Shown here one piece after another: positions 10,179 to 19,525 of a DNA stretch of 64,000 bases. Within the stretch, counting starts at the first letter, position 1. Each line of letters starts with the position of its first letter. The notes under the pieces were generated by a model. It saw only the letters and a list, made by a program, of their open reading frames with translations. It searched no databases and was not told where the DNA came from. Source of the stretch: Psychrobacter urativorans (GTDB lineage: Bacteria > Pseudomonadota > Gammaproteobacteria > Pseudomonadales > Moraxellaceae); the NCBI RefSeq assembly GCF_904846675.1, contig NZ_CAJHBT010000001.1:186001-250000 (forward strand). Reading direction: 5' to 3'. Position numbers and translations under genes: made by a program.

Positions 10179-11096
10179 ATGGAAGCTTTTGCAAAAAGTA
10201 TCGAAATTAATGGCAAGCAGGCACGTTATTATCAATTGGACCAGTTAGGTCAATTAGGCAAACTAAACCAATTAGAGCAGCTTAATACATCGGCAGAGAT
10301 GACTGTGAATAACCGCCCGCCAGCGCATTTTTATGGCGGTAATGGTTTTACAGTCGGTGCCTATGCGCCATTATTAAAAGCGCTGGCGCCTGACTTCGAT
10401 ATGTCATCGCTGGCAATGCGTGGCTATTGGTATGATAAGCCAACCAGCCGCCGCCTCACCCGCCAGCAAGATGCGGATATGTTGATTGAGTTTTTAGAAA
10501 AAACCCAAGATGCTCCCATCGTTGCTATTGGTCATTCCCAAGGGGCTACCGCTACTGCGATGGCCGCTGCCAAACGTCCTGATTTATTTTCGCAGTTGTA
10601 TCTGATAGAGCCAGTCACTTTTACTAAGGCGCAAACGCTACTATATGACCTGATACCACGCGCCCTAAAGCTGTCCCGTGAACCTTTTAAAAATACCCTA
10701 ACCAAGCAAACAATATGGCCAAGTGTTCAAGAATTTTACGAGCATCTCCGCACGCAGCGTGCCTATCGACGTATCAGTGATGAGCATTTGCACCTATTTG
10801 CTAAAAATAGCTTAACCCAACAAGGAGATGGCAGCTATGCCTTAACGTTTGCCCCTGAGCAAGAACTGGCTAATTATTTTGGTACCCCTTATATCGATAC
10901 TGCCCTTAAGCAACTACGCTGCCCTTATATTCTTATTACTGGCAAGCCCACCTTATTTATCAGTGATAAAGTCCGTAAGAATTGGCAAACCTTTATCCCT
11001 GCTGAGCGTATTATTTCTCTACCGGATTATGGGCACTTACTACCCATAGAAGCCCCTGAGCAATGTGCGGATATTATCCTAAATAATTACTCTTAA
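10179..11096 (+). CDS. Alpha/beta-fold hydrolase
   Basis: A 305-residue hydrolase with the nucleophile elbow GHSQG (S120) and a C-terminal YGHLLPIE segment supplying the probable catalytic His (H286). An oxyanion segment HFYGGNGFT is near residue 48. The N-terminus contains a run of Leu/Gln/Asn-rich residues (QLGQLGKLNQLEQL, about 23-36), unusual for the fold. No signal peptide is apparent, so a cytosolic esterase or lipase-like enzyme is likely; the substrate is unknown. The ribosome-binding site is AAGGATGTGTCACTATC before ATG, somewhat long in spacing. Confidence 0.85.
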   Translation: MEAFAKSIEINGKQARYYQLDQLGQLGKLNQLEQLNTSAEMTVNNRPPAHFYGGNGFTVGAYAPLLKALAPDFDMSSLAMRGYWYDKPTSRRLTRQQDADMLIEFLEKTQDAPIVAIGHSQGATATAMAAAKRPDLFSQLYLIEPVTFTKAQTLLYDLIPRALKLSREPFKNTLTKQTIWPSVQEFYEHLRTQRAYRRISDEHLHLFAKNSLTQQGDGSYALTFAPEQELANYFGTPYIDTALKQLRCPYILITGKPTLFISDKVRKNWQTFIPAERIISLPDYGHLLPIEAPEQCADIILNNYS

Positions 11097-11151
11097 TAAA
11101 GTTACTCATAACATTGAACCTTAACACTATATAAAGTAAAAAAGGGCTGAG

Positions 11152-11850
11152 ATGATGGACGATTTATTTGCGCCCAACCCCACCGACAATCTATTACCTT
11201 ATGACGGCAAGTTGTATGACTTGGGACTGTTGGATATAGAGCACACCCTTTATAATGACAATGACTTATACCAGACACTATTAACCACCTTACCGTGGCA
11301 ATCCGATGTCGTCACCTTGTTCGGTAAGACCCATATCACTAAGCGCCAAATCGTTTGGATGGGAGATGAAGGTCTAAGCTATAGCTATGCCGGTTATACG
11401 CATCTAGCAGCGGGCTGGCATCCTATAGTGTTTCACGTGAAACAGACGATTGAAGATAAAATTCATGTCCTAAATCTCAACGTTGCGGGCTATTCTAACC
11501 TCACTGGCGACGCTTATAAAAATTATATTATCGAAGATGAGCGGCCCTACTTTAATGCCTGCTTACTTAATTATTATCCATCAGGTAGCGAGGGTATGGG
11601 CTATCATGCCGATGATGAGAAAGAGCTGGGTGCGCAGCCTTTAATCGCATCGCTATCTTTAGGAGCAACACGGAAAATGCTCTTTAAACATAAAAAAACG
11701 CAAGATAGAGTAGATCTCTATCTTGCGTCTGGACAGCTTATGGTAATGGCAGGCGTCACCCAAGAGCATTGGAAACACAGTATTGCTAAAACAAAAAAGG
11801 TGCATAGCGGGCGTATCAGCCTCACCTTTCGGCGCATGTCCACGCTGTAA
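11152..11850 (+). CDS. AlkB-like 2-oxoglutarate/Fe(II)-dependent dioxygenase
   Basis: AlkB-family enzymes remove alkyl lesions from DNA or RNA by oxidative demethylation using Fe(II), O2 and 2-oxoglutarate. The 232-residue protein has the HxD iron ligands H152/D154 (GYHADDEKELG), a distal histidine in the EHWKHSI segment and a C-terminal R-rich stretch (GRISLTFRR) for 2-oxoglutarate. The NYYPSGSEGMGYHADDE segment is typical of the ALKBH2/3-like bacterial branch. Two ATGs (11152, 11155) follow an AGGGCTGAG ribosome-binding site. Within the coding sequence (11692-11728) lies a perfect intrinsic-terminator hairpin for the opposite strand. I cannot tell whether the true substrate is DNA or another nucleic acid. 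Confidence 0.88.
   Translation: MMDDLFAPNPTDNLLPYDGKLYDLGLLDIEHTLYNDNDLYQTLLTTLPWQSDVVTLFGKTHITKRQIVWMGDEGLSYSYAGYTHLAAGWHPIVFHVKQTIEDKIHVLNLNVAGYSNLTGDAYKNYIIEDERPYFNACLLNYYPSGSEGMGYHADDEKELGAQPLIASLSLGATRKMLFKHKKTQDRVDLYLASGQLMVMAGVTQEHWKHSIAKTKKVHSGRISLTFRRMSTL
11692..11728 (-). terminator. Antisense intrinsic terminator embedded in the alkB-like gene
   Basis: A perfect 13-bp stem (ACGCAAGATAGAG / CTCTATCTTGCGT) with a five-base loop. Read on the minus strand it is followed by seven T residues, so it is a textbook rho-independent terminator for transcripts coming from the minus-strand genes at 11887-13160. On the plus strand it simply encodes part of the dioxygenase. Confidence 0.8.
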
Positions 11851-11886
11851 TGGCTCTGCTTAAAGCTATTGCAAACTACCTTATTT

Positions 11887-12078
11887 TTATCGTCGTTTAG
11901 AGCGCCTTCTTAACCACTGAATGAAAACTAAAATAGTTAATAAAGCCAACAGCGGATAAATAAACAGTAGGTCAATATGAATGGCTGCGGTAGCACCTTG
12001 TGCCCATTGCTGCATTATAAAATGGTAAGGCACATACAACACCCACGCACACAAGGTGAAAATTTGCAGCTGGGTCAT
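11887..12078 (-). CDS. Small two-helix membrane protein, unrecognised
   Basis: A 63-residue protein with two hydrophobic segments (about 4-22 and 33-54) and a strongly basic C-terminus (RRRSKRR), which should face the cytosol. I do not recognise a family. It lies convergent to the alkB-like gene (36 bp apart) and 59 bp downstream of the dehydrogenase gene on the same strand, so the two may be co-transcribed and ended by the terminator at 11692-11728. Confidence 0.55.
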   Translation of the reverse strand: MTQLQIFTLCAWVLYVPYHFIMQQWAQGATAAIHIDLLFIYPLLALLTILVFIQWLRRRSKRR

Positions 12079-12137
12079 AAGATTTACCTGTGTTTACGCT
12101 TTAACCATAAGTGCTTAAGAGTGTTACTGCACTAGGA

Positions 12138-13160
12138 CTAAGCAGACACTTCCAAAACAATCTTACCAAAGGTACTACCTTTTTGTAATTCGCTATGGGC
12201 GGTGACGACTTCAGATAACGGATAGCTTTGTTGGATATGTAGTTTCAAGGTGCCATCAGCAACTTGCTGGAGAACGCGTGCCATAGATTGTCCCGATGGA
12301 GTTACTGCAAAACCTTCTATACTCAAGCTTTTATCACCACCCGCTTCTTTAAGCTTATCGACCCAAACTGATGGCAACACATAGACGTTACCATCAGATT
12401 TAAGTAGGCTCAGCGCCCGTACGCCTGCATCATCACCAACCAAGTCTAATAGTACATCTGCTTGTAAGTCGGAGAAACTGTCATCTTTAGTATAATCAAT
12501 CCAGCCTGCCAGCTTACTTTTATCTATCAACTCATCGAGCTTGGCATACTTTCCTGGTGAGCAGATAACGGTGACTTTAATATTATTTTGCGCGACTTTA
12601 TCCATTAAAATTTGTATCACTAATTGACCAACACCGCCTGCTGGGGCGTTCATCACCACATGCTCCCCGTCTTTGATATTAGCAAACTCAACAAACTGTA
12701 GCGCTGTTTGGCCTGCACAAGGTAGTGCACCGGCCTGCTTTAAGGTTACAGACTCAGGTACTGTTGTGAGGAGCTCTGCATCTATTGCCACATACTCAGC
12801 GTAACAACCGCCATCAAAATTCAAAGCAGCAACCTTGTCACCGACAGTAAATTGCTCGCTCTCGCTACTGACGACTTCACCGGCCACATCGAAGCCCAAA
12901 ATCGCAGGCTTATCGTCGGCGAATTTATCTTTACGGATATTATCAGCGCCCCAACCTTTACCTTGGCGCGTTTTATAATCAACCGGATTAATCCCAGCGT
13001 AAGCGACTTTTATCAGCACCAGATTGTCGCCAAGCTTAGGAATATCAACACCGCCTTGATAACTCATTACATCAGGTTCGCCAAATTCATTGATGACAAC
13101 GGCATGTTGCTGATTAGCAAGTTTATTATTAGCGTTTGAAGTTGTAGAAGTATTAGACAT
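12138..13160 (-). CDS. Quinone-oxidoreductase-type (MDR) alcohol dehydrogenase
   Basis: A 340-residue medium-chain dehydrogenase/reductase. The N-terminal GroES-like domain has YAGINPVDYKTRQG and GFDVAGEVV; the Rossmann domain carries the NADPH-binding APAGGVGQLV motif at about 171-180. The structural-zinc cysteines of true alcohol dehydrogenases are not seen, so this belongs with NADPH:quinone reductases or zeta-crystallin-like enzymes. Ribosome-binding site AAGGATAATT before ATG. The physiological substrate is unknown. Confidence 0.88.
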   Translation of the reverse strand: MSNTSTTSNANNKLANQQHAVVINEFGEPDVMSYQGGVDIPKLGDNLVLIKVAYAGINPVDYKTRQGKGWGADNIRKDKFADDKPAILGFDVAGEVVSSESEQFTVGDKVAALNFDGGCYAEYVAIDAELLTTVPESVTLKQAGALPCAGQTALQFVEFANIKDGEHVVMNAPAGGVGQLVIQILMDKVAQNNIKVTVICSPGKYAKLDELIDKSKLAGWIDYTKDDSFSDLQADVLLDLVGDDAGVRALSLLKSDGNVYVLPSVWVDKLKEAGGDKSLSIEGFAVTPSGQSMARVLQQVADGTLKLHIQQSYPLSEVVTAHSELQKGSTFGKIVLEVSA

Positions 13161-13295
13161 AATTCATTATCCTTATATTTTTATTTATAATTGCTACTTT
13201 AGTTTATTAGTTTAAGCTGTTATATATTAGTGGCATTTTTAGTAGAACATACTGCCAAAAAATTTCTATCTTTGATATCAATATGGCCTTATTTT

Positions 13296-14072
13296 CTATA
13301 TTAATCCTAACTCCGCACTAATAGGCAAGTGATCTGATAGTTGTGACCACGGCTTACCTGTATGAACCCAGGCGCGCTTGACGGACAAATTACGCACATA
13401 AATACGGTCTAAGCTTAATACGGGTAATTTAGCGGGAAAGGTCGGTAATAGCTTACCATGACAGCGTTTAAAGGCTTCGGTCATACCAAGGCTGCTTGCT
13501 AGCTTGTCACACGACATCTTTTTCCAGTCATTAAAATCTCCTGCCAAAATCAACGGCTGATCAGCGGCAATCTCATGACGCACATAGTCACTAATCGCTT
13601 GATATTGCTTGATGCGATCGCGCTCAAATAGATTGAGATGGGCGCACAATACCACTACCGGCATATCCCATCCCACTGGTTGTACCTCACAGTGCAAGAC
13701 ACCGCGCTGCTCAAGCTTATTCACTGTGATATTGACGTTATGCTTAGGATCTAGCGGAAATCGGCTGAGTACTGCATTGCCGTGATGACCATTTTCATAT
13801 TCTGAATTTTTGCCATAGCTGTTTTGCAAATGCAAAAACTCCCCAAACCACTCATGCTGCGACTGATCCGGATATTCGTTATATTGCATATTGCGCTTGA
13901 GATTTTGTCCTTGCACCTCTTGTAAGCACAGCACATCTGAGCCTACCTCTTCTAGTGCTTGGGCGATACCCTGCATTTTTACTTGGCGGTTCAGCGGCGA
14001 CATGCCTTTATGGATGTTATAGCTGGTTAAGATGAAAGACGATGTTTTATTATTCATAGAATTCGTAGTCAT
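13296..14072 (-). CDS. Endonuclease/exonuclease/phosphatase (EEP) family protein
   Basis: A metal-dependent phosphoesterase-fold protein resembling YbhP. The fold's motifs are in order: LTSYNIHKG (Asn), VLCLQEVQG (Glu), LCAHLNLFERDR (His), LAGDFNDW (Asp/Asn) and LSDHLPISAE (Asp-His). The substrate could be nucleic acid or a phospho-lipid/sugar. The frame extends upstream to a GTG at 14156, which would add 28 hydrophobic residues like a membrane anchor, but it lacks a placed ribosome-binding site. ATG 14072 (MTTNSMNN) is chosen, although it also lacks a strong one, so the start is uncertain. Confidence 0.83.
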   Translation of the reverse strand: MTTNSMNNKTSSFILTSYNIHKGMSPLNRQVKMQGIAQALEEVGSDVLCLQEVQGQNLKRNMQYNEYPDQSQHEWFGEFLHLQNSYGKNSEYENGHHGNAVLSRFPLDPKHNVNITVNKLEQRGVLHCEVQPVGWDMPVVVLCAHLNLFERDRIKQYQAISDYVRHEIAADQPLILAGDFNDWKKMSCDKLASSLGMTEAFKRCHGKLLPTFPAKLPVLSLDRIYVRNLSVKRAWVHTGKPWSQLSDHLPISAELGLI

Positions 14073-14288
14073 ATCACAAGAATTAAAATCAATTATTAGA
14101 ATTAACAAAGTTACTAGTGTTAGGTCAGCAATGAGTATCAGATCAGCAATAATCACCTTAACTCACAACGATGGGGTTACCTGGTCGTCTTTGCCATGCT
14201 GTTAACTATCATAAACCATCGCTATCTAAAACGGTGTAGCAAATAACATAATGCCTAATAAAGGGTTGTTTTGACAGGATTAATACGT

Positions 14289-15104
14289 CTACCCATAAGT
14301 CTTAACTAGATAATCTATAATATCCTGCGACTCGAACATCTCAGTGTCAGTATTAGGGTCAATTAGATAAGGAAATTGCAGCTTACCATTCATTTCTTCA
14401 TTCATGATACGTTCGCGTTTGCCACCTTTAATAGGTTCATACTTGCCAAGGTTAAGACGCTTTCCGAACACCCCAATATCTTCTATCTGCTCACGTGCCA
14501 CGTTATGGTTGATGTAGCCGACTTCAAGCGTACTGAGTTTTTCGCGTACCAAACGGCAGAAGGGACTCGCTTCAAAACCATATAAATGTAGCGGCTCATC
14601 AGGCTTGCCACGTGCTTTGTTCTTTTTCGGATGAGCAGCTTTAACCCCACGCATCATCGATACAACGCTGGCCGCTTTATTAATTAAAGTCGCGTTATCC
14701 TCATCACTCGGTTGTTGGTACTTGTCAGGTGTTGAGCCTTTTTTGGAATAATGGGCAAATAGATGGTCAATGATCGCTTGAGAGTCTAATATTTTATCAT
14801 CAGTATTTTCATCAACTAAAAAAGGAACTTGTTTCTTACCTGATAACTTCTTAAGCTCATCGCGGTAAACGTGACCTCTATGGGGGCTTGGGCAGCTTTC
14901 ATAGTCTAAATTAAGATGCGTCATAACTTCACGCACTCGGCGTGAATAGGGACAAGCTTCAAATTCATATAGAACCAGCGATTCCTCCGGCTGCATAGGC
15001 GTTGGCGTTCCCATATTGCCACGTCCGCCACGTAACAGGGTTGAAGTAGTCGCTTGCAGACTTTTAATCTTAAAACCGATAGCATTATTTGGAATAATCA
15101 TCAT
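14289..15104 (-). CDS. Tandem glutaredoxin / GST-N domain protein
   Basis: A 271-residue protein made of two thioredoxin-fold GST-N/glutaredoxin domains in tandem. The first (about 43-120) has C51-P-Y-S54 and ends with LDSQAIIDHL; the second (about 172-270) has S180-P-F-C183 and ends with FESQDIIDYL. The cis-Pro segments VPFLVDENTD and FPYLIDPNTD are present in each. Both domains keep one cysteine, at opposite ends of the CxxC position, so neither is a classical dithiol site. A linker rich in Lys and basic residues (about 150-168) joins them. The role is probably glutathione-linked redox chemistry, but I infer this from the fold only. Good ribosome-binding site (AAGGATATTA). Confidence 0.85.
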   Translation of the reverse strand: MMIIPNNAIGFKIKSLQATTSTLLRGGRGNMGTPTPMQPEESLVLYEFEACPYSRRVREVMTHLNLDYESCPSPHRGHVYRDELKKLSGKKQVPFLVDENTDDKILDSQAIIDHLFAHYSKKGSTPDKYQQPSDEDNATLINKAASVVSMMRGVKAAHPKKNKARGKPDEPLHLYGFEASPFCRLVREKLSTLEVGYINHNVAREQIEDIGVFGKRLNLGKYEPIKGGKRERIMNEEMNGKLQFPYLIDPNTDTEMFESQDIIDYLVKTYG

Positions 15105-15349
15105 TAATATCCTTATTTTATAGCTATTATTTTTATGGACGTTGTTTGTTTTCGTTTTTTAAGGAATAAACCAGCTAATAATAAACCAACAGTAGGCAAT
15201 ACAAGCCATACTTAATAAAAAAGGAGCATTAGCTCGTATCGAACCAACGCTCCTCTTTATTAGTACCATTTATTAGCGACAATTATTACTGCCAATAGTC
15301 AGTACTAAATTATTGTTGTTAAACCAACTCTTGCAAAACTAGCTTAGTA

Positions 15350-16462
15350 TCAATAGCGGGTGACCAGAGCGATTGGTTGATCTTCACCCATCATTTCTTT
15401 GGGCATAAAGACTGCTTCACCGCCATTATGAATCACATGCTCAATGATTAGACCCACTGCATCATCAGTGACGCCATCGGCTGCAGGATCGTCAGCCATA
15501 GTTAAGGTTTGTGCTTTTTCATCAACTTTGGCAGGTTGGATATAACCGCGACGGACATAAAGGGTCTCACCAGCACCTTGGAAAGCTAAGCGGTAGACTT
15601 CTTGTAAGTCAGTACTTAACATATCGACGCCGCGAGCTTTATCAATCTCGCCGAGAGCTGCTTCATGGAGCGAAGTACGGTAGCTTTCTACGGCTTCTTG
15701 TACACCGTCAATAATATGTTGCGCACTACCATCTTCAAGCTCAACCAAGTTAGACACTGTAGCGATGATATTGTCTGGACGGTCACATACTTCTTGATAG
15801 TAGCTAATGTTACGCGCGTCACCAACGATAACGAGTGGCATCTTATGCTCGCCCCACAGCTCTTGTACGCTTTTATCCACCTGATTGAAAAACTCTTTGA
15901 GATAGCTGTTTTCTTTATCTGCTGAGCGATCAGAACCGGCGTCACCAGTCTTATACAGGCTGTTGTTTTCGATAGGGAATGGAATACTTTCCATATTATT
16001 TTGAATATCAGAATCTTTTTGGATTTCGGCCACGACACGATCGTTTGATGCTTCAATTAGACGAGCACCGTCACGGGTAAGAACCACAGTGTAATAATGT
16101 ACAGCGCTTGCCATATCACGTACTAAATCGCGTGTTGCAAAACGATCTGAAATCATTACCCGCTCTGGGGTATCAAGTGGCATACGAATAATTTTCACGT
16201 CATCGGTGCTAGCAAAGATAGCCAAGGTATCTAGGTTGTAATTATGATCGAGCTCGTCAGTTTTAGCGTGAATATTGTCTAAAATCATAGTCGCTGTACG
16301 TTTATCATATTCATTAGTAATACGTTCTTCTGCAACTTTTAATTGATTTTTTAGGGCAATAGGGTCTTTATCATTATCAGGATGGTCACGGTGGGTCTTA
16401 ACAAAAATACTTACCGCTGGATTTGCTTTGGTTTCACGTAAACTCTTGAGGGTCGCTTTCAT
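15350..16462 (-). CDS. Balon-type ribosome hibernation factor (aeRF1/Pelota-like)
   Basis: A 370-residue protein of the bacterial aeRF1-like family that includes Balon, the hibernation factor described in Psychrobacter urativorans (I recall the NCBI family name AOC03_06830). Balon occupies the ribosomal A site, reaching from the decoding centre to the peptidyl-transferase centre, and is delivered with EF-Tu in the cold or starvation. Three regions match the eRF1 plan: an N-terminal domain (about 1-125), a middle domain beginning HYYTVVLTRDGARLIEAS (about 127), and a C-terminal L7Ae-like domain ending GGEAVFMPKEMMGED and ALVTRY. Neither the catalytic GGQ nor the NIKS decoding motif of true release factors appears, so peptide release is not expected. 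Ribosome-binding site AAGGAAAAGTATTT before ATG. The gene stands alone; the symbol is left blank because no standard one is fixed. Confidence 0.85.
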   Translation of the reverse strand: MKATLKSLRETKANPAVSIFVKTHRDHPDNDKDPIALKNQLKVAEERITNEYDKRTATMILDNIHAKTDELDHNYNLDTLAIFASTDDVKIIRMPLDTPERVMISDRFATRDLVRDMASAVHYYTVVLTRDGARLIEASNDRVVAEIQKDSDIQNNMESIPFPIENNSLYKTGDAGSDRSADKENSYLKEFFNQVDKSVQELWGEHKMPLVIVGDARNISYYQEVCDRPDNIIATVSNLVELEDGSAQHIIDGVQEAVESYRTSLHEAALGEIDKARGVDMLSTDLQEVYRLAFQGAGETLYVRRGYIQPAKVDEKAQTLTMADDPAADGVTDDAVGLIIEHVIHNGGEAVFMPKEMMGEDQPIALVTRY

Positions 16463-17047
16463 AAATACTTTTCCTTATATAGTTATCTTTAAATTTTAAC
16501 ATGACGAGTTAATGTTATTAATGTTTTATTATTTACTTTTTTGCTCGGAAATTAAGAAGATTACCATCTTAATTTTCTCAATTAATAACGCTCTTTTATT
16601 ATGCTTTAAGACTTGTTGTCGACTATTATCTTTTACTTAATTGAGTATTTATTTGATTAATTTACTCACTCGATTAATTCTATCGTATCAACTCTACCCT
16701 GTTATCTATACGGTAGCTTTGCAAATAAATGATGACGCTTTGTAAGCGAGGTAATTAAAATCGTGAATTTGCATCCTCTTTTAACTGAGATCTTGCTACT
16801 AAAAAACAATGACGAATTTTAGCGTTGCAGAGCAGTACTTGAGGATAATTCAGTAGCTTAGAATAAAGAGACGGCTTACTTTCATTTGGGTTGCATTCTT
16901 AACAAATGATACCCATCATTTAGATAGCATCTATATTTAGACAGACCGCTAAAGATGGATAGACCAACAGATAGCTACATAGTTATATAAAATTTATATA
17001 AAAATTTCAATCATAAATAAAACCCTTCTTCAATATTGGATACCTCT
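16463..17047. other. Long divergent intergenic region between the Balon homologue and prlC
   Basis: About 585 bp with no coding capacity I can support. An AT-rich inverted repeat (AAATTAAGA ... CTTAATTT, about 16549-16577) lies about 90-115 bp upstream of the hibernation-factor start. The length of the region would allow elaborate regulation of that gene, but no specific operator is identifiable by eye. Confidence 0.4.
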
Positions 17048-19237
17048 ATGCCTACCCTTGCCCCAGACTTACACCTTGTTGACTTTGCCGACACCGCTAC
17101 CAGTGATTTACAAACGCAAGTGACCACTGCTATTGATAAGGCCAATACCTTTTTAGATGAGTTGACAGCAATCCCTAGTGATGGCAATACCAGTGACAAT
17201 AATATTAGTGCTGCACAAGCATTAACCGACGTAATGACCTTTGATCATATTAATTTAGCATTGGATCGCAGCTGGGGCATTTTGTCGCACCTTAATAGTG
17301 TGATGAGTAATGACGACATTCGCCATGTGCATCATGAATTGCTACCGAAACTGTCCGCTTATGGGACTCGCGTTGGTCAGCATCAGCCACTCTTTATGCG
17401 TTATAAAACCATTGTGAATGATAAGGCGTTTTTAGCAGAGCTTGAGCCTGCTCGTGCGCGTGCTATCGAATTGGCGTTACAAAGCTTTGAGCTATCAGGG
17501 GTAGCATTACCAAAAGCCGAGCAAGATAAGTTTGCTATTATTCAAAGTCAGTTATCGACTTTATCTGCCACATTCTCGGATAATATTCTGGATGCGACTC
17601 AAGCTTATGCATTGCCTCTTAAAGAGGAGCAATTGGCAGGGTTGACTGACAGTGGTCTTGACCTATTAGCCGATGCTGGCAAACAGTACAAAGCACGCGC
17701 GTTAGAAAATGGCACACTATCGCAAGCAGATATTGATGCATTGCCCGAACCCTTTTATGTCGCCACTTTAAATATACCAGTTTATATCGCCGTTATGACT
17801 CACGCGGATAATCGCGAACTACGCGAGACGTTATACCGTGCCTATGTCACCCGCGCGTCAGAGTTTGATAAACATACCAATGCCAAAGGTGTGTCTCTAA
17901 ATAATGCCGACATCATGGGGCAGATATTACAATTGCGCGAACAAAAAGCCCATCTGCTAGGCTTTGCTAATTATGCTGAAGTGTCGTTATCGACTAAAAT
18001 GGCAGATAACGTGCCAGAAGTTGAGACCTTTTTGCGAAATCTTGCAACTGAAGCAACACCAACTGCCGAGCAAGATTCAGCACAATTACATGACAGTGCT
18101 AAAGAGTATGGCATTACCGATTTGCAGCCGTGGGACAGTGCCTATATTGCCGAAAAAGTAAAACAAGATAAATTCAGCTTGTCACAAGAAGAGATTCGTC
18201 CGTATTTCCCACTACCGAGAGTCATTGATGGTTTATTTGCCATCGTTGAGCGCCTATACGGCATTACCGTAAAAGAACAACAGCAAGAGCAAAAACATGA
18301 TGACAACAAGTCTAAAAAAACGGTATCACGTTGGCACGACGAAGTACGTTTTTATCAATTGTTCGATGAAAACAATCATTTAGTTGGCGGTTTTTACTTC
18401 GACCTATTTGCCCGCAGTGGCAAACGTGGCGGCGCATGGATGAGTGGCTTTCAGTCGCGCTACAGTCATGATGCGCAAGATTACAAACAGCTACCAGTTT
18501 GCTTTATGATCGGCAATTTTACCCCAGCGCTGGACGGTAAACCCAGCCTACTCACCCATGATGAGGTACTGACCTTGTTCCATGAGTTCGGTCACGGTTT
18601 ACATCACCTGTTAACCCAAGTATCTGTTGGCGATGTGGCAGGGGTGAATGGCGTCGAATGGGATGCGGTCGAGCTACCCAGCCAGTTTATGGAAAACTGG
18701 GCGTGGGATGCGGAAGGGATTGCCCTTATCAGTAGTCATGTCGAAACTGGCGAGCCACTGCCAAAAGACAAGCTCGATGCGCTACTCGCTGCTAAAAACT
18801 TCCAAAGCGGTATGCAAACCTTGCGTCAGATTGAGTTCGCCTTATTTGATTTACTCATTCATTCGCACACCCCAGCGCTGGATTATGACGGTATTTTGAG
18901 CACTTTAGACAGCGTGCGCAGTGATATTGCCATTATGGAAACCCCTGACTACAACCGTTTCGCCAATGGTTTTAGTCATATCTTTGCCGGTGGTTATGCC
19001 GCAGGTTATTACTCGTATAAATGGGCGGAGCTATTATCTGCTGATGCGTTCAGTAAGTTCGAAGAAGAAGGTATTTTTAATCCTATAACAGGCAAAGCCT
19101 TCCGTGAGACTATTTTATCAGTGGGTGGCAGCTTACCGGCTAAGACCAATTTTAAGAACTTCCGTGGTCGTAGTGCTAGTATCGATGCTTTATTACGGCA
19201 TAGCGGTTTTCATAATAATAATAGCGAGGCCAGCTGA
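17048..19237 (+). CDS. prlC: Oligopeptidase A (M3 family zinc metallopeptidase)
   Basis: A 729-residue cytosolic peptidase that degrades short peptides, including cleaved signal peptides. The zinc site H512-E-F-G-H516 lies in FHEFGHGLHHLL, with the family's VEWDAVELPSQFMENW and GGYAAGYYSYKWAELL segments following. Length is a little above the usual 680; a polar insert (EQQQEQKHDDNKSKK) explains part of it. ATG 17048 is preferred to an upstream in-frame TTG at 17036. Its stop overlaps the yheV start by one base (TGATG), so the two are translationally coupled, an arrangement I believe also occurs in other gammaproteobacteria. Confidence 0.95.
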   Translation: MPTLAPDLHLVDFADTATSDLQTQVTTAIDKANTFLDELTAIPSDGNTSDNNISAAQALTDVMTFDHINLALDRSWGILSHLNSVMSNDDIRHVHHELLPKLSAYGTRVGQHQPLFMRYKTIVNDKAFLAELEPARARAIELALQSFELSGVALPKAEQDKFAIIQSQLSTLSATFSDNILDATQAYALPLKEEQLAGLTDSGLDLLADAGKQYKARALENGTLSQADIDALPEPFYVATLNIPVYIAVMTHADNRELRETLYRAYVTRASEFDKHTNAKGVSLNNADIMGQILQLREQKAHLLGFANYAEVSLSTKMADNVPEVETFLRNLATEATPTAEQDSAQLHDSAKEYGITDLQPWDSAYIAEKVKQDKFSLSQEEIRPYFPLPRVIDGLFAIVERLYGITVKEQQQEQKHDDNKSKKTVSRWHDEVRFYQLFDENNHLVGGFYFDLFARSGKRGGAWMSGFQSRYSHDAQDYKQLPVCFMIGNFTPALDGKPSLLTHDEVLTLFHEFGHGLHHLLTQVSVGDVAGVNGVEWDAVELPSQFMENWAWDAEGIALISSHVETGEPLPKDKLDALLAAKNFQSGMQTLRQIEFALFDLLIHSHTPALDYDGILSTLDSVRSDIAIMETPDYNRFANGFSHIFAGGYAAGYYSYKWAELLSADAFSKFEEEGIFNPITGKAFRETILSVGGSLPAKTNFKNFRGRSASIDALLRHSGFHNNNSEAS

Positions 19238-19494
19238 TGCGTTATCAATCTAGCCGCCCAAAACGCCAGTTCTTATCTGGCGTACGTTGTCCTAAATGTC
19301 AGGAATTGGATGCAGTAGTACAGGTGCAGATAATGACGCCTGAGCCTGATGAATATATTGAATGTACTCAGTGTGGCCATACAGAGCATCGCCCCGACCC
19401 TAATAATATTAGTGCCAAAAACAATCTCGAGGATCAGCTTACACGTGATGCAATGGCAACGGGTACCAGCGGTACGGTAAAATTTAAGACTTAA
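19237..19494 (+). CDS. yheV: YheV-family zinc-ribbon protein
   Basis: An 85-residue protein with a four-cysteine zinc ribbon: CPKC (about 18-21) and CTQCGH (about 43-48). The family is uncharacterised. It overlaps the prlC stop by one base and shares its transcript. A 15-bp hairpin begins about 30 bp after its stop and may end the operon. Confidence 0.85.
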   Translation: MRYQSSRPKRQFLSGVRCPKCQELDAVVQVQIMTPEPDEYIECTQCGHTEHRPDPNNISAKNNLEDQLTRDAMATGTSGTVKFKT

Positions 19495-19525
19495 ATGGTT
19501 AGTGCTAAAGAATTAGTATTAATAC

